A stretch of DNA of 64,000 bases from Paraphaeosphaeria minitans (lineage: Eukaryota; Ascomycota; Dothideomycetes; Pleosporales; Didymosphaeriaceae), in the NCBI GenBank assembly GCA_015832175.1, contig WJXW01000011.1, positions 1,860,001-1,924,000 on the forward strand. Reading direction: 5' to 3'. Below are positions 34,639-44,599 of the stretch, one piece after another. Each line of letters starts with the position of its first letter. Position 1 is the first letter of the stretch. Under the pieces are notes generated by a model, which saw only the letters and a program-made list of their open reading frames with translations, was not told the origin of the DNA and searched no databases. Both the position numbers and the translations under genes were made by a program.

Positions 34639-35055
34639 TATTAGGATCTAAAATCTATATAATAGTAGGAAGCTAGTTTTATACCTAGTAGGCGCGTAGT
34701 AAGGATTAAGCGGGGATTTAAGGCCAGCTACGCCTTAAATAAAGAAGTTATATAACTGCTCCCTACAAAGCGCTTAATTACTCTGTACTAGAGTATAATA
34801 TATATAACTGCTCTCTATAGAGCGCTCCCTACAGAGTAGACTTTGCTTAGTATATAGGAACGCGAGGATAGACTCTCTATACTTATATTTAATCTGTTTA
34901 TTAATCTATTATTTAGATTCTAGTAGACTAAATTGTTAACTTATTATACTTTATAAGATACTATTATATTAATAAGACCTTCTACCTTCTGTAAGTACTC
35001 CTGCCTAAGAACTAACCTTAACCCTTTAGGACTAGCTACCCTCTTGGATTTAATA
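34639..35055 (+). repeat. F1 3' LTR (417 bp)
   Basis: Starts TATTAGGATC, a RIP form of TGTTAGGATC, and ends GGATTTAATA. TSD GATAG follows (35056-35060) and F2 gag continues. Confidence 0.92.
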
Positions 35056-35060
35056 GATAG

Positions 35061-38000
35061 GCCCTAAGCAGCCTAACAAACGCGTCTCTAATAGAAGTTA
35101 ATAACTAATAACTAAGACCTATAAATGCTTTACATGTGGCAAACTAGGCTATATAGCTATGAACTATAGATTAAAGAACAAAGTCTATTAAACTAAGTTA
35201 AATATACTAACTATTAAGGACTAAGAACCTAATAAGAAATAAAAAGTTATTATAACGCTATTTAGTTACTAACGCATTACACTAGAATAAAGTAAGTAAT
35301 TAGATTTATCTAACTTACAATTATACAAAGATCTAGAAGATAACTCTAATATATACTATAACGCAAAAAACGTAAAAGAGATACTAAGATCTTCTACTCC
35401 TTACCTATAAAGTAGGTGGGAAGAAGACAACCCTATATTACCTAAGTATAAACTAAATGTTTAGGACTACATAAAACCCCACTAGGCACTAAAAGGGATA
35501 CGACTCTATAAAAATAAGGAATTAGACTACGTACTAAAGTACTACCTGGACCACTAAAATCCTACACACTAATTCTATATATAGATATATTACGAAGAAC
35601 CAACATGTGCACAATATAAGGCGGAGAAAAACAAGAATAAGGAATAACCTAGAAGGAAACTACGCTGCAGATAGATATAGATAGACTACCCTATCACAGC
35701 CTATAATAAACACCTCTAGGATAAATAATAAGTAAAATACTTTCCTTACCTTACGCTAAAAGGTAATAAATACTGTAATATACTTATTAATAGAGACTGT
35801 ATACAACTATACTAGTATACGTGTCTAAACTAAGACTATAAAATACTACTATATAGCTAAATATTTAGACAGTTTTATAAACAGCCCTACGTAAGAAGTA
35901 ATAATAGAACTACTAATTTAACTAGTACACAGAAATAGTAAAGACTATAAGAGGAAAAATAGAAAAACATCCTTATAGGAAGAAGAAGAAGATAATCTAC
36001 ATAAGCTACGTACTTAAGAATAACAATAGAAGTAGATGCTTAGAAACGTATACTAGGCACCTAAACTTAATTATAATCTACATAAATAGATGTCTTTTTT
36101 AGGCCTAAACTTAGACAAGAAAACGCTTTTATTAAATTAAATACTATAGTAAGTATAGTATTAGTTAAGCTACTAGGATAGCTTAAAGAAATACAGGCTT
36201 AAGCTCTTATAGACTTAGGAGTAGGAAGGAACTTTATATCTTATTAGATAGTAAGATAAGCAGGACTTATAATATTAAAGAAAGAAGTACCCTATATTAT
36301 CTATATTACAAATAGATCCCTAATACCTAAGACACCTTAAATATACTAGGAGGTTACTACCACAATAATAGTCTAAGGACATAGAAAGGAACTTACCTTA
36401 GATATCTTTGTAGGATCTAAGTATAAGTTAGTCTTAGAATTACCTTAGTTAATAATATATAACCTATAAATTAACTAGGGTATAAAGAAAATATCGTTTA
36501 AACACTATAATTATATATTATAAACAAAGCCTATATATTAACTAAAAATAATAGTAGATAAGGGAGTTATTAATAATATAATACTGTGACAAATAGTTAA
36601 AAAATAGAAGCATACCTTAGTAGACGCTAGTAGGAACCACTAGGTTAAAAAGCGCAAGAAGGAGGACAATAGTACACCTCTTACCTTACTAAGAGAGTAT
36701 AGGAAATAGATATATATATTCACAGAAAAGGAAGGAAAAGCAAACCTACCTAAACATTAACCCTAGAATCTTATAATAGACCTAGAAGAAGGGAAGACGT
36801 CACCCTTGAGACTACTATATAGTAAGATAGAAGAAGAACTCCTTAAACAACGTAATTTTATTAAGAAAAATCTTAAAGAAGAATATATATAACTATTAAA
36901 GTTACTAGCAGTAAGCCCTTTTATGTTTATTAAGAACAAGGATAGATTAGACAGACTATATATTAACTACTAATAACTTAATAATATAATAATAAAGAAC
37001 TAATATCCACTACTAAATATTACAGAGTTATAAGATTAACTGTCTTAAGCTAAGATATTTACAATAATAGATCTAAGAGATAGTTACTACCTTATACAAA
37101 TTAAGAAAGGTAAAGAATAGAAAACAGCGTTTTAATCACGCTATAAACTATTTAAATATAAGGTTATGCCTTTTAAACTTATAAATGTACTAGTAGCTTT
37201 TATAGCACTTATTAACAACGTACTCTGTAAATATCTAGACATATTTATTATCGCATATATAGATAATATCCTTGTCTTTTCTAAAAACGAATTAGACTAC
37301 ACTAAGCATGTATAGATAGTACTAGAAGCACTAGACAAAGTATACCTTTATATTAAACTTAAGAAATACAAGTTTAACGTTAAATAACTTAAATTCCTAG
37401 AATATATTGTTACCACAAAAGGAATTAAGATAGCACTAAGTAAAATTAAATGCATTAAGAACTAGCTAATACTAAAGACAGCCAAGAATATCTAAGAATT
37501 CTTAGAATTCTATAGATTTAACTAATAATTTATCTAAAATTATGTAAAGGTTATAATACCTTTAACAAATCTTATAAAGAAGGACGTACCCTTTAAATAG
37601 ATAAATAAGTATAGAATGTTATTCTAACTTCTTAAGACAGTATATATTATAGAACCTATTCTTGTTTATTTTAGAAGCAACAAACTACTATAATTTAAGA
37701 TAGACGCTAGCGATCTCGCGCTAGGCGCCTACGCTAAATAAGAATATAATAGTAAATAGTACCTAATTGCCTATTACTTATACAAGTTTAATAACGCTAA
37801 AACACGATATAACGTATATAACAAAGAACTCTACGCTATTATTAAAGCCTTAAAGCACTAGAGGATTTACGCGCTTAGTTACTTAACGCTAGAAATCTAT
37901 ATAGATTATAAGAACCTTTTAAGGTTCACAATAACAAAAGAACTTACGCTATAATAATAAAGATAGTTATAGACTACTAGGTAGTATAAGTTTAAAATCA

Positions 38001-39430
38001 TCTATATAGCTAGAAAAGAAAATAGCAGAGTAGACGCTTTTAGCTAACAAAGCAATTTAGTAGAAGAAAAGGTAAAAACCTTCTCTATAATCCTTTATAA
38101 AGCTAAAGATAGATCTCTAGAACTAACAGTAGAAGTAAATTAACTTTTAGTAATTAACTAAGAAGTTCTAGAATATCTATAGATTAAGATTATCTAACAA
38201 TACCACAATAACCCTATGTATAGACACCTAGGCATCATAAAGACAATAGAACTTATCTAAAGGAATTACACCTCTAAAGGAATTAAGGAAGCTATAATAA
38301 CTTACATCTATAAATATGCAGAATATTAGAAAAATAAACATAGCACATATCTTAAATATAGTAAGATGTAGGCAATTAGCATTCTAACAGCACTATAGGA
38401 AGACATCGCTATAGATTTTGTTATAAGGAATTCTAAACTCTAAGGATCTAATAATAGAAATTAGATACAATAGTATACTAGTAATAGTCTACTAACTAAC
38501 TAAGTATATAAAGCTTATTCTATGCCTTGAAAGAATAATAGCAAAGGAACTTGCTTTTCTTATCCTAGACTAACTAATTAGACACTACAGAGTCCTAAAA
38601 ATAATTATTAGTAATAGAGACAAGCTCTTTAGGTTAAATTATTAGACAACACTAATAGCCCTGCTTAGAACGAAATAAAAGCTATTAACAGCTTACTATC
38701 TATAAACAAATAGAAAGACAGAACGTACGAACTAAACTATAGAAACGTACCTACGCATCTACTATAATAGTTAGAAGAATAACTAGGTTTTATTACTACC
38801 TATAGTACAGTTAGCCTATAATAATAAAGTATTAGTAGTATTAGGATATACACTGTTCTATATAAACTATAGAAAACACCCACATCTCTTTAATTAATAA
38901 TTTCCTACGACAATTAAAGTAAAAGAAGCTATAGATATAGTAGAAAATATAAAGAAAATACACTAATAACTCTAAGACAATCTTAAGAAAGCTTAGCAGT
39001 AATTAATTTCATACTAAAACTAAAAACGTAAAATAGCACCTTGGCTAAAAAAGGGGGATGAAGTTAATCTGCTTATAAAGAACCTTTAAACTTAGAAGAA
39101 AAAGCACAAGAAACTAGATTATATTAAGGTTAAACTGTATTATATTTTTAAGTAAATATCACTAGTAAACTATAAGTTAGAACTACCGCCAGATGCAAAA
39201 ATATACCTAGTATTCTACGTATTACTACTAGAACTAGCAGACCCTAATACACTAGTTAGAACCGCCTTCTACTACAGAACTAAGGAAGAAAATAAATTTA
39301 AGGTTAAAAGAATTCTAGAATATAATTAGTATAGTAATGCATACTTTATTAAGTAGAAAGGTTACCCACACAGCAAAAACACTTAGGAACTAAAGAACTA
39401 CATAGGAAACTATTAATAAAAGATTAGAGA
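35061..39430 (+). pseudogene. F2 gag 3' part and pol (RIP-dead)
   Basis: Continues F2 after F1. The zinc knuckle reads KCFTCGKLGYIAMNY near 35125-35170, and the protease remnant is ALIDLGVGRNFIS near 36203. The RT active site is YIDNILVFS near 37255-37282. RNase H shows FKIDASDLALGAYAK-like sequence near 37690-37735. Integrase runs across about 38190-38990, and a chromodomain lies near 39300-39400. The uninterrupted F2 sequence at about 37554 marks the empty D2 site. All sections carry RIP stops. Confidence 0.87.
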
Positions 39431-39529
39431 ATTCTACTAATAACTTATATAGTATAATAATATTTGTACCTAAGATAGTAAGGGCACTAGATTATCCTAG
39501 AATTCTAATAGGAAATCCTTAAAAGCTCT

Positions 39530-40023
39530 CTATGTTACAGGGAATAAAAAGGGACCTAAAGGAGTCTTATTAACTGCTAGATTAATAGCCTTATAAGATT
39601 TAGCCTCTTTAATATTCTTCTCCTTAATCGCTATTACATTCTTAGTACGCTTATCTAGGAAGTCTATTTACTAATATAACTAATCTTTACGTGTGCGTAT
39701 AACCTGTAATTTCTCTAACACCTTCTTATAGGCCTTCCCTTAAACGCAGCCTCTTATATTTCTCTTAACTCTTTTATCTACATACGTAATTTCTCTTTCT
39801 CTGCTAATAAACACTTAAACTTAGACTCTAAAACGCGTATATTATAACGTTAACCTTAATAAATATATTCCCTACATTTTTTAGACTAAACGTTAACTTT
39901 ATAAACATAGTTATATTTTGTACATATTAAGTATTTCTTAACTATAACTTCGCTAAAGGAGTTAATAAAATTAGTTAGGTGATAGTAATAGGTGATACTA
40001 GACTTAGAAAGTTATTTAGGCAT
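39530..40023 (-). pseudogene. Antisense ORF in 3' region of F2 (different type)
   Basis: Opposite to pol, from ATG at 40023 to TAG at 39530, with RIP stops and one frameshift (494 nt). Visible pieces include RVLESKFKCLLAEKEKLRM, VLEKLQVIRTRKD, LYQxIDFLDKRTKN and a tail with LGPFLFPVT. The content is strongly helical and charged, likely coiled coil. The sequence is not the same as the antisense ORF of F1 and F4, although it holds the same place and direction. No function is known to me. Confidence 0.55.
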
Positions 40024-40132
40024 AATATAAGTAAGCTAATACTACTTATAACGTAGGGTGAGCTCTAGTTATAACTAGACGTAAGATACAGTTACATAAT
40101 TTAAGGATAAATCCTAGCAAGAAGGGAGATAA

Positions 40133-40543
40133 TATTAAAATCTAAAGGCTAGGCCTCTTAGGATCTTTATATATATCTACATTTATTGTTTAAGCGGTAT
40201 GGCACAAGAGGTTATATAACCTAATTAGTGTGATTAGAGCGCTAAGATAACTAATTAGACTAAGCACTTAATATACTAAGTAACTAATTAGTGCTTAATT
40301 AGTTTAATTAGAGTAATTAATCCAGTAATCACTTAAAATATATAGGAACGTAAGAATAGGCTCTCTATACTTATATTTAATCTGTTTATTAATCTATTAT
40401 TTAGATTCTAGCAGACTAAATTATTAACTTATTATACTGGTTAAGATACTAACGTATTAATAAGACCTTTCACCTTCCGTAAGTACTCCTGCCTAAGAAC
40501 TAACCTTAACCCTTTAGGACTAGCTACCCTCTTGGATTTAATA
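40133..40543 (+). repeat. F2 3' LTR with a different U3 (411 bp)
   Basis: Starts TATTAAAATC and ends GGATTTAATA. From about 40338 (TATATAGGAACG) it matches the F1 LTR. The first 200 bp does not, and instead contains repeated CTAATTAGT and TAATTAG motifs. U3 has therefore been exchanged while R-U5 stayed. Confidence 0.85.
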
Positions 40544-40669
40544 GGGCTATATAATTAGATATTTATAGATCTAGTCCCTTTCCTTTACTTATACTATAGT
40601 TATAATTTAGTTATATACTAACAGGAGCCTATTAAGAAACTTTATAGATAAACCTAAACGCCCTATATT
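40544..40669. other. Short host or unassigned segment
   Basis: About 125 bp of AT-rich sequence between the F2 3' LTR and a solo A LTR. I see no feature in it. Confidence 0.4.
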
Positions 40670-40674
40670 ATTAT

Positions 40675-41074
40675 TGTAAGGAATAGGTAACCTTTAAAAG
40701 TTTCTAGAGTTACCTTTTCTATATTCTAGAACTTTCTATAATAACCTTATAATAACATTATAGCCCTATGGATACTAGGTAACGTTATAGGCAACGTTAT
40801 AGGTAACGTTATATATAGTAGAGAATTACTAAGTAGAATACTCTAGAATCTCTACTATATGTATATAAGGAGAGTTACCTTCTATGTGTACTCTCTATCC
40901 TAGATAGTAATTTCAAGCCTATACCTAAGGTTTCATTACTCTATTTAACTACGTTTAATCTGCCCTCTATTACCCTAGTCTTTACTATTCTAGGTAACTA
41001 GTACTAGGGAAGAGAAGGTACTAGAAGGTCTAGAAGGTTACCCTTTATCCTCTAGCCTCTACCTCCTCTTTACA
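40675..41074 (+). repeat. Solo A LTR (400 bp)
   Basis: Starts TGTAAGGAATAGG and ends CCTCTTTACA, flanked by ATTAT on both sides (40670-40674 and 41075-41079), a perfect 5-bp TSD. No A internal sequence adjoins. Its CRE-like array is short and entirely in RIP form (AACGTTAT repeats, 40795-40815). It lies 216 bp from the CYP51 stop codon. Confidence 0.9.
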
Positions 41075-41139
41075 ATTATAATCAGAAATTAATCCTACTG
41101 TCTGTAAAGCTTTTTCTAACAACCGCTAGGAATATAACT

Positions 41140-41145
41140 TTTATT
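41140..41145 (-). terminator. Possible CYP51 poly(A) signal
   Basis: AATAAA on the minus strand, about 145 nt after the CYP51 stop codon. The position is reasonable for a fungal 3' UTR, but the motif is common in AT-rich DNA. Confidence 0.35.
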
Positions 41146-41289
41146 ATTCTTGTCCCCGTCACCTATTGTAACAGCAATACTCTAGTAATTAGTGAATAAC
41201 CTATTTTGCGTCTGTTATGCTTTGCTACCCTACCCATTGCTTACATTAAGTGAGTCTAACAATATTATAACAGGGTAAAAGATAGATGC

Positions 41290-42816
41290 CTAGGCGCCTT
41301 CTGCAGACCGTCTCTCCCAGCAAATCTCGGCCGGCTCTAGGGGGCGCGAGAACATGGTGCTGTAATCCGTGCCTGGCACGCCCTCCCTGCCGTCAATATT
41401 CTTGAAGCGGAAGTTCCGCACCATGACAGCCGTGATGACCTCCAGGTTGAGGTAGGCGAATTTCTCGCCAATGCAGCGGTGGCGCCCGCCGCCAAACGGG
41501 AGGTAAGCGCTCTTTGTGCCCCTAGACATGCGCCCGTAGCCGTAGTCGACCATCTCGCTCTCGTCGTCTTCTTCGATGCCGCGGTTGTCCCAGCGATGTG
41601 GGTCCCACTTGGTTGGGTTGGGGAAGTATTCCTCGCTGTTTGCTGAGATTCCGGGCGAGGCGAGGACGGCATGGCCGGGTGGGACGGTCCAGGGCGTGCC
41701 GGGGACGGGAAGCGGCCGCTTGACGAGGCGCATGATGGAGTGGATGGCATTGTGCATGCGCAGCGTCTCTTTGACGACGCTGGAATGCAGCTGGAGCTTC
41801 TCCATGTCGCGCAGTTCCAGTTCGGGCAAGTTGCCGTTCTCATCGGCCAGCTGGTCCAGCTGTTCCTGGTAGAGCTCTTCGCAGATTCGGGGCTCGTTGG
41901 CAAGGTGCAACATGATCCAGGAGGCGACGTTGGAGGAATTGTGCTGACCGGCCATCAGGATGGTGATCATCATGTTGGAAATCTCCTTGTCTGGCACAGG
42001 ACGCCCGTCCTTGTACGAGCATTGCATGAGATGGCTGATCATGTCGGTGGTCGGAGGGAGCTTGCCCGCGCGGCGGTCTGCGATGATGCCCTCGTAGATT
42101 TTGCGCATCGTTAGCTGGGCTCGATCTCGCTTGATGTTGTGCGGGAAGGGTGCGTGGGGAAGGACAAAGTTGATGGGGCTGAAACCGCCATCGAGGTCGT
42201 GATACAAGCTCGCGAACTCGTTGGTGAGCTTGCTGCGTACCTCGGGACCCTGCAAGGCGCTGGCGGCGGTGAAGATGGTGATCTGGGCTATGACGGGGGG
42301 CACGTTGACGATGCCGGACGGGCCCTTGAATTCTCGGGAGACTTTGATGTAGTCTACAACCTCGTGCTCAATCAGTCGCACGTGTACCTTGAGGGCCTCA
42401 GTGGTCAGGCCAAACTTGACAAACTTCTTCTGCTCCATCAGCTTTGCATTGGGACAGTCGTAGACGACGTCCTCGCCGAAGACGGGGGTGCACAGGGGGC
42501 CGTAAATTTCCTCGGCGTTGACGTGTGTCTCTTTGCCATTGAATACGAAGTCGTTGCCAGCGATGCCGAGGTGGACGGTCACGTTGCGACCCAGGAGGAC
42601 GAAGGTGAAGACGTCTCCATGCTTGGCTCGGGCGGCGAAAAGGAACTTGTACGGGTCTCTGCCGTAGGAGACGGCGCTCCCAAGCCACGGGAGCCAATGG
42701 AAGACGACAGGTGGCTCCTTCTTGTTAGGGAAGAGCAGCTGGCGGGCAATGTTGGCGGCGACGCAGGCAATGCAGAGAGCGAGGAAGGCGGACGCGAGGG
42801 TGAGAGAGGAGAGCAT
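41290..42816 (-). CDS. CYP51: Sterol 14-alpha-demethylase (CYP51), intact
   Basis: Cytochrome P450 that removes the 14-alpha-methyl group of lanosterol/eburicol in ergosterol synthesis, anchored in the ER membrane. It is the target of azole fungicides. From ATG at 42816 it encodes 508 aa in one exon. Residues 4-29 form a hydrophobic anchor. YGRDPYKF (51-58) and the B-C loop with VVYDCPN (Tyr119) follow. The I-helix oxygen site is AGQHNS (289-294), the ExxR motif is ETLR (350-353), and DPHRWD is at 405-410. The haem loop FGGGRHRCIG (441-450) has Cys448 as haem ligand. Length and motifs are normal. The open frame extends upstream to a GTG through a run of 12 Pro codons, but the first ATG in frame is 42816. 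Codon use is GC-rich and free of RIP, unlike all neighbours. Sequence around 365-395 recalls the CYP51A type, but paralogue assignment needs a tree. Confidence 0.97.
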   Translation of the reverse strand: MLSSLTLASAFLALCIACVAANIARQLLFPNKKEPPVVFHWLPWLGSAVSYGRDPYKFLFAARAKHGDVFTFVLLGRNVTVHLGIAGNDFVFNGKETHVNAEEIYGPLCTPVFGEDVVYDCPNAKLMEQKKFVKFGLTTEALKVHVRLIEHEVVDYIKVSREFKGPSGIVNVPPVIAQITIFTAASALQGPEVRSKLTNEFASLYHDLDGGFSPINFVLPHAPFPHNIKRDRAQLTMRKIYEGIIADRRAGKLPPTTDMISHLMQCSYKDGRPVPDKEISNMMITILMAGQHNSSNVASWIMLHLANEPRICEELYQEQLDQLADENGNLPELELRDMEKLQLHSSVVKETLRMHNAIHSIMRLVKRPLPVPGTPWTVPPGHAVLASPGISANSEEYFPNPTKWDPHRWDNRGIEEDDESEMVDYGYGRMSRGTKSAYLPFGGGRHRCIGEKFAYLNLEVITAVMVRNFRFKNIDGREGVPGTDYSTMFSRPLEPAEICWERRSAEGA

Positions 42817-42837
42817 GGTAGAGAGTGTGGGTGGGGG

Positions 42838-42873
42838 TGGTGGTGGTGGTGGTGGTGGTGGTGGGTTGCGGGT
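42838..42873 (-). repeat. CCA microsatellite in CYP51 5' leader
   Basis: About ten to eleven GGT units on the plus strand (CCA on the coding strand), 20-60 nt before the start codon. The length of such tracts is unstable, and here the tract lies in the probable 5' UTR. Confidence 0.85.
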
Positions 42874-42884
42874 TGTGTTGTAGG

Positions 42885-42887
42885 CAT
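42885..42887 (-). promoter_or_regulatory. Out-of-frame upstream ATG before CYP51
   Basis: An ATG 71 nt upstream of the CYP51 start opens a different frame (MPTTQPAT followed by a His run from the CCA tract). It runs past the CYP51 ATG. If transcribed, it could lower translation of the main frame. Whether the transcript includes it is unknown. Confidence 0.45.
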
Positions 42888-42988
42888 GATAAGACACGGG
42901 CCACCTGCATTAGCCGTACAGTAGGTATCTGGTAGGTACCGTATACCGTGTCCGTGCGCGCAATGCGTGGATTGCCACAATGCGCCGA

Positions 42989-42998
42989 ATCACCCCAC
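42989..42998 (+). promoter_or_regulatory. Sterol regulatory element ATCACCCCAC
   Basis: An exact match to the SRE-1 core bound by SREBP, 173 bp upstream of the CYP51 start. Fungal SREBP homologues (SrbA/Sre1) activate CYP51 genes through related sites under low sterol, low oxygen or azole stress. The match and position are seen directly. Regulation is inferred. Confidence 0.65.
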
Positions 42999-43044
42999 CG
43001 CGCACCTACAGAGTTAAGGCTGTAGAGCTACGTATAATAGCTAT

Positions 43045-43098
43045 TATCACGTAACAAGCTAGTAAAGTGCTCTATGGACCTACGTGACAATACTCTCC
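43045..43098. promoter_or_regulatory. E-box-like half sites upstream of CYP51
   Basis: ATCACGTAAC (43045-43054) and TACGTGAC (about 43081-43088) contain CACGT/ACGTG cores, also typical of bHLH and SREBP-type factors. They lie 230-270 bp before the start codon. An AT-rich block, TATATAAATTAATTATATA (about 43101-43119), follows. Confidence 0.3.
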
Positions 43099-43239
43099 TA
43101 TATAAATTAATTATATAGAGTTGCTGTTCTGCCGCTGCGCGTGGTGTGGGTGCGAGGTGCGGTAGGAGGCTCTGTAGTAACAACACTATAACGCATAGCC
43201 ACTGCACCACAATTCTGTTTATTTCTTAGTGTTACAGAC

Positions 43240-43595
43240 TATAAAGTCTTCCGCTTACCTTTTTAGGGCAATTTTATAGCTTTTTTTAGCGCTATAAGCT
43301 TCTATATTACGCTCTCTTTAAGCCTTACATTTAACTACTTTTTTAGCCTTTTTAGCTTTAGCTTAGTCTTGCTCTTTCTTCTCTCTTACCTACTACTTAC
43401 GCCTCTCCTAAGTAATCCTCTTATTATATAGCTTTTTAGCGTGCCTAAGCTTTACTATTTCTACTTTTATAAGTTTTTTCGCCCTCTAGTTCTATTACTT
43501 AGTTGTTTTATTAGAGCGTGCTTTCTCTATTCTACTAAAAGGGTAAAACTTAGCCCTACTATAATAGTATTTATAAGGCTAAAACTAAAGAGTTT
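43240..43595 (-). pseudogene. Degenerate basic coding remnant, possibly transposase C-terminus
   Basis: The minus-strand frame gives a Lys/Arg/Glu-rich sequence (GEKTYKSRNSKA, GKREERARLS, LKRERNIEAYSAKKSYKIAL) with RIP stops. Basic, helical tails of this kind are found in pogo-type DDE transposases of fungi, but no catalytic domain is present, so this remains a guess. It lies between the CYP51 promoter and F4. The RIP signature resumes within it at about 43250. Confidence 0.3.
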
Positions 43596-43600
43596 TATTT

Positions 43601-44030
43601 TATTAAATCTAAGAGGGTAGCTAGTCCTAAAGGGTTAAGGTTGGTTCTTAGGTAGGAGTACTTATAAAAGGTAGAAGGTCTTATTAATATTATAGTATCT
43701 TATAAAGTGTAATAAGTTAATAATTTAGTCTACTAGAATCTAAATAATAGATTAATAAATAGATTAAATATAAGTATAAAGAGCCTATCCTCACGTTCCT
43801 ATATACTAAGTAAAGGCCGCTTTATAGGGAGCGCTCTGTAGAGAGCGCTCTGTAAAGAGTAGTTATATATATTATACTCTATATAGAGTAATTAAGCGCT
43901 CTATAGAGAGTAGTTATATAACTCTTTTATTTAAGGCGTAGCTGGTATTAAATCTATACTTAATCCCTACTACGCGCCTACTAGGTATAAAACTAGCTTC
44001 CTACTATTATATAGATTTTAAATCCTAATA
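43601..44030 (-). repeat. F4 3' LTR (430 bp)
   Basis: Reverse complement of the F1-type LTR, with ends TATTAAATC and TCCTAATA. It has one extra GAGCGCTCTGTA unit relative to F1 (about 43828-43855), which accounts for its greater length. Confidence 0.87.
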
Positions 44031-44140
44031 TTATTTCCTTTCTTTTATAGATTTGTCCTAAATTACATGTTTAAGTCTTAGCCCTTATTACGTAAGCTAT
44101 TATACTAACCCTACTTACTATAAGTACGTTTGTTAGTATT

Positions 44141-44584
44141 ATGCCTAGCGACTTTACTATTTAAAAATACTAGTTATATTACAAGATCTAAGAAGCTAAT
44201 ATTATTATAAAGAACCCTTATATTAACTATAGTTTTAAAGGTTCTATTTACTACGTTATACTAGATTTAGATTTAAAGTATTCTAAATATATTTACTTAG
44301 GTTGTCTGTGTGTGAATATAAGCTAGTTATCGCTAGATAAGACTTATAAAGAGTATAAAAAAAAGGTTAAAGAGGATAAAAAGGCGTTGTCTCTCCTAAT
44401 AGTATAGTTATTATAAAATAAAAAGATACTAGCTTAGGCTAAAGAGTGTACTTATAAAAAGACGTTATATCTAGCTATAGAAATAGCTATAGATAGTAAG
44501 GATATAAGTATTGATACTATTAATTATCCTACTATAACAGCGACTGTTAGTTACTTTATAGTAATGAGGTTAATTCTTTCCTAG
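44141..44584 (+). pseudogene. Antisense ORF in 3' region of F4
   Basis: ATG at 44141 and TAG at 44582-44584 bound 147 codons, interrupted only by RIP-type stops. Blocks such as FKGSIYYVILDLDLKYSKYI, LDKTYKEYKKKVKEDKKALS and YKKTLYLAIEIAIDSKD match the F1 antisense ORF (34100-34528) throughout. It is oriented against F4 pol, as in F1. The start codon here is preserved and supports the start chosen for F1. Function is unknown. Confidence 0.65.
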
Positions 44585-44599
44585 ATTACTCTTTAGTTC

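Larger units (their letters stand above)
25351..35055 (+). mobile_element. Family F Gypsy chromovirus copy F1, full length, with nested D2
   Basis: LTRs of exactly 417 bp each (25351-25767 and 34639-35055) are flanked by GATAG on both sides. F1 lies inside the gag of F2, a close relative. After removing D2 it is about 6.5 kb, with gag, protease, RT, RNase H, integrase and chromodomain in Ty3/Gypsy order. It also carries an antisense ORF between pol and the 3' LTR. Confidence 0.92.
24862..40543 (+). mobile_element. Family F Gypsy chromovirus copy F2, 5' truncated, split by F1
   Basis: Gag begins abruptly near 24862 without an LTR or leader. It is interrupted at GATAG (25346-25350) by F1, resumes at 35056 and continues through pol to a 3' LTR at 40133-40543. 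Similarity to F1 is nearly colinear through gag and pol. It differs in the 3' region and the U3. Without F1 about 6 kb remains. Confidence 0.85.

Noticed and set aside
42817..42897. N-terminal extension of CYP51 with 12 Pro
   Set aside because: The extended frame begins with GTG and has no ATG before 42816. The Pro run comes from the CCA microsatellite. The ATG at 42816 gives a normal CYP51 length and membrane anchor.
41337..42980. Several long open frames overlapping CYP51 on both strands
   Set aside because: They are shadows caused by GC-rich codon use. None shows a known domain, and the CYP51 frame has all P450 motifs.
43028..43210. Short minus-strand open frame in the CYP51 upstream region
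   Set aside because: It lies in the promoter and has no recognisable content. An unusual Leu-rich start is not enough for a gene call.
43150..43210. tRNA-like A-box (TGGTGCAGTGGCTATGCG) on the minus strand
   Set aside because: No B-box, no T-arm and no acceptor stem could be matched downstream.
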